From Neurospora intermedia (lineage: Eukaryota > Ascomycota > Sordariomycetes > Sordariales > Sordariaceae), in contig BTPP01000004.1 in the NCBI GenBank assembly GCA_037102815.1, positions 2,046,001 to 2,110,000 of the forward strand: a DNA stretch of 64,000 bases, given 5' to 3'. Under the pieces are notes generated by a model. The model was not told the DNA's origin. It saw nothing but the letters and a program-made list of their open reading frames with translations, and did not search any database. Position 1 is the stretch's first letter; each line of letters opens with the position of its first letter. This document shows, piece by piece, positions 60,901-64,000 of the stretch. A program made the translations under genes and the position numbers.

Positions 60901-61225
60901 ATCATTGGATTCCACTGATCTGCACATTTAACAAAGTTCGTCGTAAGTGCTCCACAGTATTGTTATAGCTGGAGCGTGTGTTCTTTAGTCTCGTTCATCG
61001 ATCGACCGTACTGAACAATAAGAAATATGTCAGCCGTACCTTAACAGTACGGAACAAGGCACACTCACAAGGAGCCAAGCCGAGGAAATAAGGCCCCTTT
61101 TGCTTTGTAAACAAACCTACAATGGGCGATGCATAATAGTCCACAACTCAGACTTTTCTTTTGTACGCCATATAGCTTCTAACATAGCTTCTAACAAAGA
61201 TCTTATCACAAACTCACCACCTTCT
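57914..61225. other. Intergenic region between ase1 and efl1
   Basis: 3.3 kb without a supportable gene; it must include the ase1 promoter and the efl1 3' UTR. Contents: an A18 tract at 58337-58354, a TAGGTACGTACGTAAGTACCTAGG palindromic stretch near 58584-58607, and TACCTAC motifs near 60170-60220. The ORFs at 58242-58808 and 59240-59692 (minus) show no codon bias or domain. Confidence 0.5.
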
Positions 61226-64000
61226 CTACCTCTTCAAAGTCTTTTGCTTCTCCGCATTAGTAGCCACGTTCCTTCCCTCCACCAACAACCCCTTTCTCCT
61301 GCGCACACTATCCATATACCTCTTGGCCACATTCTCCCTGTCGCCAAACTCGCCCAGGTCCTCCAAGTCGTCTTCGGTGAAGGGCACCCAGAAGGGATCC
61401 TCGTCCAGGATCTCGTAACCCGTGAAGATCAGCTGCGGCTGCGCGGCGCCCGAGGTGCGCTTGCGCATGTCGTCGGCGAACCCAAACGACTCGGCCACGG
61501 GCAGCAGGGCCTGGATAGTGAAAAAGGGCGTGCCTTCGTTCATGGCTTCCGACTGCACGCGGCCGCGGCGGCGGGTGAGAACGTCGTAGACACGGCCTAG
61601 GACTTCGGCTTTGTGGGCGTTAGTATGAGTAACTTGACTTGTAGGGAGGGTGTAGGGGACAAAACAGAAAATGATGAAAGAAGAAACTTACTGCTCGCTT
61701 GAATCTCGCACGAGTACATGGCCAACATCAAGCGCGGCGACCAGTCCAAGAATCCCTTGTGAATCGACTGCTGCACCGTCTTGATAACCTCACCCGTCAA
61801 GCGGCCGATCCTGTCGCGCGCCGACGAGGCCTCGTCGTCCTCCGTCTGCGCCACCAAAACATCCTCCACGAAGACGGCGATACCCTGCACGGGTTCGTTG
61901 CAAAGCGGCCCTTGTTGCGTGGCCAGCTGGAAACCGTACATGATCTTATCGCTGAAGTGGGCTGGGTGCAGCTTCTCGTCGCCCGTGGGCGCCTGATTGC
62001 GGATCTTGTCGGCCGAGAAGGCCTTGCTGAAGAGCTGGTCCTTGGTGGAGTCGACGAGAATGTTGGCGCCCGTTCTGCGCGGGCCAAAGGAGGCGATGCG
62101 GTCGATGACGTCCTTCCAAGCCTCCTTGTCTTTGACGCCGTCGAGCTGGGCCTGGAGCTGCTTCTTGAGCTCCTCGGGCGTAAGGGTGGTGGCGGCTTGG
62201 GACACCTCCTCGTCTTCTTCAATCTTGACGTCCGACGGCGTGCCGTTGTCCAACGTAGCCTCTTCTACAGAGGGTGACTCGGCGCCGTCCTCGACACCAG
62301 CCGCCTTGCGGTCTGTGTACAGCCGCTTGAGACCGGCCGAGTTCTTCTGGAGGAATTCAGTTACGGGGGCCGGGAGGGGCCTGACGCGCAGGGTCACCGT
62401 CACTTGCTTGGAGCTCGTGACGCCGACAACCACACCGCGGCCGAGTTCCTTGTTCACTGGAGGGCGCATCTCTTCGGCACGAACGATCGTCTCCCGGTAC
62501 GGCACAATGGGCGCACCGGCTTGGATCTCGCATCGCGCAAACCGCTCGCGCAGATCCGTCAGGCAGCGTTCGAGATGCAATTCGCCGGCAGTAGAGAGGA
62601 CGTGCTCGCCACTGGAGAAGTGCTCATACTCAGCGCACGGATCGCTCTGGACAAGGAGGTGAAGACCCTGAATCATCTTGTCCAGGTCATAAGGGTTGAC
62701 AGGCTCAAGAGCGACACGGACAATGGGGCGACCGGCCAGGTTGGCGATACCAGCCAAGTTGACCGAGCCCTCGAGCTGGCTGCAGAGCGTTCCGGACTTG
62801 AGAAGGCCGCTGCCTTCGAGACCGCGAATACCGAACACGACACCAGCTGGGACGGAGGGAAGGGCCTCGAGATTGCGACCCATGAGCATGTAGAGAGCGC
62901 TAACCGTCACCTTCTTCGGGACGGGTTGGGCATGAGGATCAGCCGGAGAGAACTTTGGGGGCAACACATAGATCTCGTCGCCAACGGATAGAGTGCCCGA
63001 GTAGATACGGGCGAAACCGATGAGATGCTCCGCTTCGACGGGCTTCTCCTCGAGTTCCGGCACGGCATTGTCGGTCAAGGAGGTGCTGGTGAAGGCGTTG
63101 GCCAGGTCGTTCATGTCAGGGTCACCGTCGGCGCCTCCTTGGGCACGAATGGCTTCGGCACGCTTCTTTCTCGCCAGCTCTCGAGCTTCCTCAGGGCTAA
63201 GCGGTCCGCGGCGCCTGTTCTCTGGCAGCTCGCTTTCAGGCACGGATATCATCTTGCTAACATACGCAACCATGGGCTCAGATGGATCTTTCTTGAACGA
63301 GACCATGGCATCTTTGACCTTGGGATCAATGTGGTCCGCGCCGGGTACGCTTGCCAGGAGGTCTGGGAGACGGTCCGCCTGAGCTGCTTTGGGCGAAGGC
63401 AATGACTCCACCACTGAGACGAGCAAAGCCGTAGAGAGAGGCAACCAAGAAGCAAACACCGTGGTAAGGAGTAGTTTGGGATCCCGAGAGCGGAGGATGT
63501 GAGGCGGTACACTGAGGTTCAAGGACTTGGTGATCTTCTCCAAAAGAGCGGGATCACCCTTACCAGAGTCACCACCAACCGTGGCCTGGTAGACAGCCCA
63601 GATTGGTTCCAGAACCAACTGGACAAAGATGGGCTTTAGAGGTCTGCCCTTAAGATGCTTAGGCCCAAGTACCTTTTTGGTCTTGGGATCCATGTAGAAG
63701 TTGCCCCAGAGAACCTTTTCCAGCAAGCCACGCTTGATGCCGAGCTTCTTCTCGTACATGCCGGCAAACTGGCGAACAGTAAAAGCCCAGCCGTCGATGG
63801 CACTGCCAAAAATAACGTTGTTCTTCTCTGGCGCAAAGTAAATCTCCTCGTCGTCTTTTTCCTGGAACTGAAGCTCGCCGGAGTCAGGTTGACCGGCGGC
63901 TATTTGAGCCTCTTTGGCGGCAGCGGCAGCCACTCTTTCCTCCATCCGGTCACGCCAGTTGAGATCTTCTTCCATGCGCTCACCTTGGAAGAAGCTTCCA
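61226..64000 (-). CDS. Elongation factor-like GTPase EFL1/Ria1 (N-terminal part outside window)
   Basis: Two exons are visible: 61692 to the window end at 64000, and 61226-61608, with an 83-nt intron (donor GTAAGT, ACTAAC branch, acceptor AAAG). About 896 C-terminal residues are present; the G domain lies beyond 64000. Visible are NNVIFGSAIDGWAFTVRQFA near the start, the EF-G domain II segment HLIGFARIYSGTLSVGDEIY, domain III GLHLLVQSDPCAEY, and the C-terminal EF-G fold VLGRVYDVLTRRRGRVQ. The family-specific insert in domain II is present (about 63070-63460). EFL1 with SBDS/Sdo1 evicts Tif6 from late 60S subunits in the cytoplasm. It differs from EF2 by the insert and by the cytosolic ribosome-maturation role. 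Identification is secure. Confidence 0.94.

Noticed and set aside
1-64000. 5S rRNA, CRISPR array, telomere repeat, biosynthetic cluster
   Set aside because: Looked for dispersed 5S genes (expected in Neurospora), TTAGGG arrays, spaced direct repeats and clustered biosynthetic enzymes; none seen.

Overview
This window looks like chromosomal DNA of a filamentous ascomycete, most likely Neurospora or a close Sordariaceae relative. The evidence is: genes with few, short GT-AG introns (about 60-150 nt) that usually carry a CTAAC-type branch point; C/G-ending codons; fungal-type housekeeping proteins with long low-complexity extensions; an alpha-MPP of almost the length known from N. crassa; and a 4 kb AT-rich island with the signature of repeat-induced point mutation (RIP: CpA and TpG rare, TpA abundant, CpG kept).

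Left part (1-35.3 kb), gene-rich, mostly convergent and divergent pairs: a HAM1-like protein (minus, cut by the window start); dot1 histone H3K79 methyltransferase (plus) facing atg16 (minus); vps16 (plus), sharing a short divergent promoter with atg16 and converging on a FHA-RING ubiquitin ligase of the Dma/CHFR family (minus); the alpha subunit of the mitochondrial processing peptidase (plus) converging on a YML020W-like alpha/beta-hydrolase protein (minus); rrp5 (plus), a very large ribosome-biogenesis factor; and a conserved unknown protein (minus).

Middle part (35.3-49.0 kb), gene desert: about 13.7 kb without a supportable intact gene. Its core (about 40.0-44.1 kb) is RIP-mutated. Read without repair, one plus-strand frame still shows the skeleton of a PIF/Harbinger-type DDE transposase whose three catalytic acidic positions now read N, N and K, with about nineteen TAA/TAG stops but no frame break. 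Two more decayed frames, one on each strand, fill the rest.

Right part (49.0-64.0 kb), all minus strand: a PEX11-family peroxisomal membrane protein, an Irs4/Tax4-type EH-domain protein, a tRNA-Ser(AGA), the Ase1/PRC1/MAP65 microtubule bundler, and the ribosome-release GTPase EFL1/Ria1 (cut by the window end). The genes do not form a metabolic cluster. Themes recur (autophagy and vacuole: atg16, vps16, irs4; ribosome assembly: rrp5, efl1; mitosis: ase1, Dma-like ligase), but nothing suggests co-regulation.
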